Origin: Mucilaginibacter lacusdianchii
GTDB lineage: Bacteria; Bacteroidota; Bacteroidia; Sphingobacteriales; Sphingobacteriaceae
Length of the DNA stretch: 64,000 nucleotides
Assembly (NCBI RefSeq): GCF_009770985.1
Contig: NZ_WSRW01000001.1
Span: 310,001-374,000, forward strand
Reading direction: 5' to 3'
The translations under genes were made by a program, and so were the position numbers. Shown here piece by piece: positions 62,717 through 64,000 of the stretch. The notes under the pieces are model-generated. The model saw only the letters and a program-made list of their open reading frames with translations, did no database searches and was not told the origin of the DNA. Within the stretch, counting starts at the first letter, position 1; the number at the start of each line of letters is the position of its first letter.

Positions 62717-63154
62717 TTATTCTTCAATTACATCTACGCTCAAAATCTTATCGCCTTGGCGGATAGCGTCAACTACATCTACGTTCTCAATTACTTTACC
62801 AAAGCAAGTGTGGTTGCGATCTAAGTGAGCAGTGTTGGTACGGCTGTGGCAGATAAAAAATTGTGAGCTACCGGTGTTACGGCCAGCATGAGCCATTGAA
62901 AGTACACCACGATCATGATACTGGTTATCGCCGGTTAATTCGCAATCAATGCGTTTACCTGAGCCACCTGCACCGGTACCGGTTGGATCGCCACCCTGAA
63001 CAACAAAGTTAGGAATAACACGGTGAAAAGTTACACCATTGTAAAAGCCCGATTTAGCTAGTTCAAGGAAGTTAGCTACGGTATTAGGCGCATCTTTATC
63101 GTAAAATTCGATAGTCATGTCACCTTTTTCGGTTTTCATTATTGCTTTGCTCAT
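62717..63154 (-). CDS. Peptidyl-prolyl cis-trans isomerase (cyclophilin type)
   Basis: A 145-residue single-domain cyclophilin of bacterial PpiB length. Conserved residues: FHRVIPNFVVQGGDPTGTG, SMAHAGRNTGSSQFFI (catalytic Arg and Gln pocket) and LDRNHTCFGKV. It lacks a signal peptide, so it is cytoplasmic. It catalyses prolyl isomerisation in protein folding. A TAACTTTG element (63182-63189) 28 bp upstream is its likely promoter. Confidence 0.95.
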   Translation of the reverse strand: MSKAIMKTEKGDMTIEFYDKDAPNTVANFLELAKSGFYNGVTFHRVIPNFVVQGGDPTGTGAGGSGKRIDCELTGDNQYHDRGVLSMAHAGRNTGSSQFFICHSRTNTAHLDRNHTCFGKVIENVDVVDAIRQGDKILSVDVIEE

Positions 63155-63181
63155 TTCTTTCTAAGTTTAAAAACTGAGGCG

Positions 63182-63189
63182 CAAAGTTA
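63182..63189 (-). promoter_or_regulatory. Candidate -7 element for the cyclophilin gene
   Basis: TAACTTTG on the minus strand fits TAnnTTTG exactly, 27 bp before the ATG. No clear -33. Confidence 0.4.
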
Positions 63190-63239
63190 ATCATTTCTGC
63201 CATTCCCGTAAACTTATAATAGCTTATGCTATTAATCGT

Positions 63240-63247
63240 TATATTTG
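63240..63247 (+). promoter_or_regulatory. Candidate -7 element for the gene at 63301
   Basis: TATATTTG fits TAnnTTTG exactly, 53 bp before the ATG at 63301. Confidence 0.4.
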
Positions 63248-63300
63248 GTAATAACGTATTTACGCAACAACGGTTATAAGTTGACCATTCAACATCTTAA

Positions 63301-64000
63301 ATGAAATTCAAATACTTTTTAGCCTTCGCCTTTATCTTTTCTCCTTTCTTCCTCCGGGCAGCTTCTATTTTAATACCGATGGATGAAACGCAAAAAGACC
63401 ACTTAAAATCTTACGGTATTGCTTATTGGGTATTAAGTCATAGCGAAGAGGTTGACTGGTTGCTCAATTACCGTGGCGGTAGTTTTATGACTAGATACAA
63501 CAAAGCTACCGAAGACGAATGCAAAATTCGTGGCATCAGCTATGAAGTAATTGCCGATGCCAAGGTTACCGCTATCCTATCAGAAGTAACGGACCCGTCT
63601 GCAAATATGGACATGGTAAAGTTGGAAAAAGCACCTAAGATGGCAGTGTACTCCCCAAAAAGTAAGTTACCATGGGATGATGCCGTAACGCTGGTTTTAA
63701 AATATGCAGAAATACCTTATGATGTGGTGTATGATGAAGAGGTCATACACGGCGATTTGCTTAAATACGACTGGCTGCACCTGCATCATGAAGATTTTAC
63801 CGGTCAGTACAGCAAATTTTACGGTGCTTATCGCATGATGCCCTGGTACGTAGAAGATGTAAAAAGCCAGGAGGCGACGGCCCGTAAGTTGGGCTTTAAA
63901 AAAGTATCACAAATGAAGCTGGCCGTAGCGCAGCACATTCATGATTTTTGTGAAGGTGGCGGCTTTTTATTTGCCATGTGCTCGGGTACCGACACGTTTG
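63301..64000 (+). CDS. Secreted protein of the 'asparagine synthetase B'-annotated Bacteroidota family (partial)
   Basis: The frame opens with ATG at 63301 and is cut by the right edge; 233 residues are visible. A signal peptide (MKFKYFLAFAFIFSPFFLRA) is followed by SILIPMDETQKDHLKSYGIAYWVL and WLLNYRGGSF, which I recognise from a family in Bacteroidota often annotated as asparagine synthetase B. The true AsnB N-terminal Cys2 glutaminase and ATP-pyrophosphatase motifs are not seen. Near the cut, FCEGGGFLFAMCSGTDTF resembles a class I glutamine amidotransferase-like nucleophile elbow. Export argues against asparagine synthesis; function unknown. Confidence 0.7.
   Translation, partial: MKFKYFLAFAFIFSPFFLRAASILIPMDETQKDHLKSYGIAYWVLSHSEEVDWLLNYRGGSFMTRYNKATEDECKIRGISYEVIADAKVTAILSEVTDPSANMDMVKLEKAPKMAVYSPKSKLPWDDAVTLVLKYAEIPYDVVYDEEVIHGDLLKYDWLHLHHEDFTGQYSKFYGAYRMMPWYVEDVKSQEATARKLGFKKVSQMKLAVAQHIHDFCEGGGFLFAMCSGTDTF

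Noticed and set aside
1..64000. CRISPR arrays, prophage, complete defence island, rRNA or tRNA genes
   Set aside because: No regularly spaced repeats, phage structural clusters, cas genes, or tRNA-like cloverleaf sequences were seen on reading both strands by eye; a tRNAscan run could still find a missed tRNA.

Overview
The window is a chromosomal segment from a Bacteroidota bacterium, most likely Sphingobacteriaceae (Mucilaginibacter/Pedobacter-like). The lineage call rests on family content (GldA and a GldF-GldG fusion, HU/SPOR and DUF5606 proteins, a GH27 enzyme, Bacteroidota-type outer-membrane barrels), on absent Shine-Dalgarno sequences, and on TAnnTTTG-type -7 promoter elements upstream of several genes. 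Genus is inferred, not shown. There are about 46 protein genes, no rRNA, tRNA, CRISPR array or recognisable insertion sequence. Two genes are cut by the window edges.

Layout. 0-11.4 kb, mostly minus strand: a cut MDR oxidoreductase, radC, rpsT, three DUF4397 lipoproteins, a zinc phospholipase C-like protein, a DedA protein, dnaN, fused gldFG, an outer-membrane barrel and gldA. 11.4-14.4 kb: a noncoding stretch with a dispersed repeat, then a large SGNH hydrolase with Ig-like repeats and phage-tail-like ends. 14.5-29.6 kb: housekeeping and stress enzymes (antiporter, dienelactone hydrolase, old yellow enzyme, OsmC, AI-2E transporter, glyQS, oxidoreductase, M14 peptidase), an RRM protein, a beta-helix protein, a lone receiver and a DUF922 protein. 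29.8-41 kb: a plus-strand operon encoding a trans-envelope machine (TPR protein, outer-membrane barrel, HU/SPOR protein, ExbB, ExbD, TonB), then an S9 peptidase. 41-45 kb: a Cys-rich mini-protein, nrdA and nrdB, preceded by a leader that looks like structured RNA. 45-52.5 kb: msrB, GH27 alpha-galactosidase, an AT-rich HEPN-like gene, sucD, a secreted PPC-domain protein, a dicarboxylate symporter and a zinc-ribbon protein. 52.8-64 kb: leuS, an outer-membrane receptor-like barrel, a membrane-embedded MutS-like ATPase, rlmH, a CDF zinc transporter, DUF5606, a cyclophilin and the start of a secreted 'asparagine synthetase B'-type protein.

The best leads are (1) the hairpin-rich leader upstream of nrdB; (2) a palindromic dispersed repeat that appears to have inserted in frame into the editing domain of leuS, with a related copy at 62.6 kb; (3) the TPR/barrel/HU-SPOR/ExbBD/TonB operon; (4) a MutS-like ATPase with several predicted membrane segments; (5) an orphan phage-tail-like SGNH protein; and (6) an orphan HEPN-like gene beside a dispersed repeat. 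I see no complete defence island, prophage or biosynthetic cluster, and no single system that I can claim is new.
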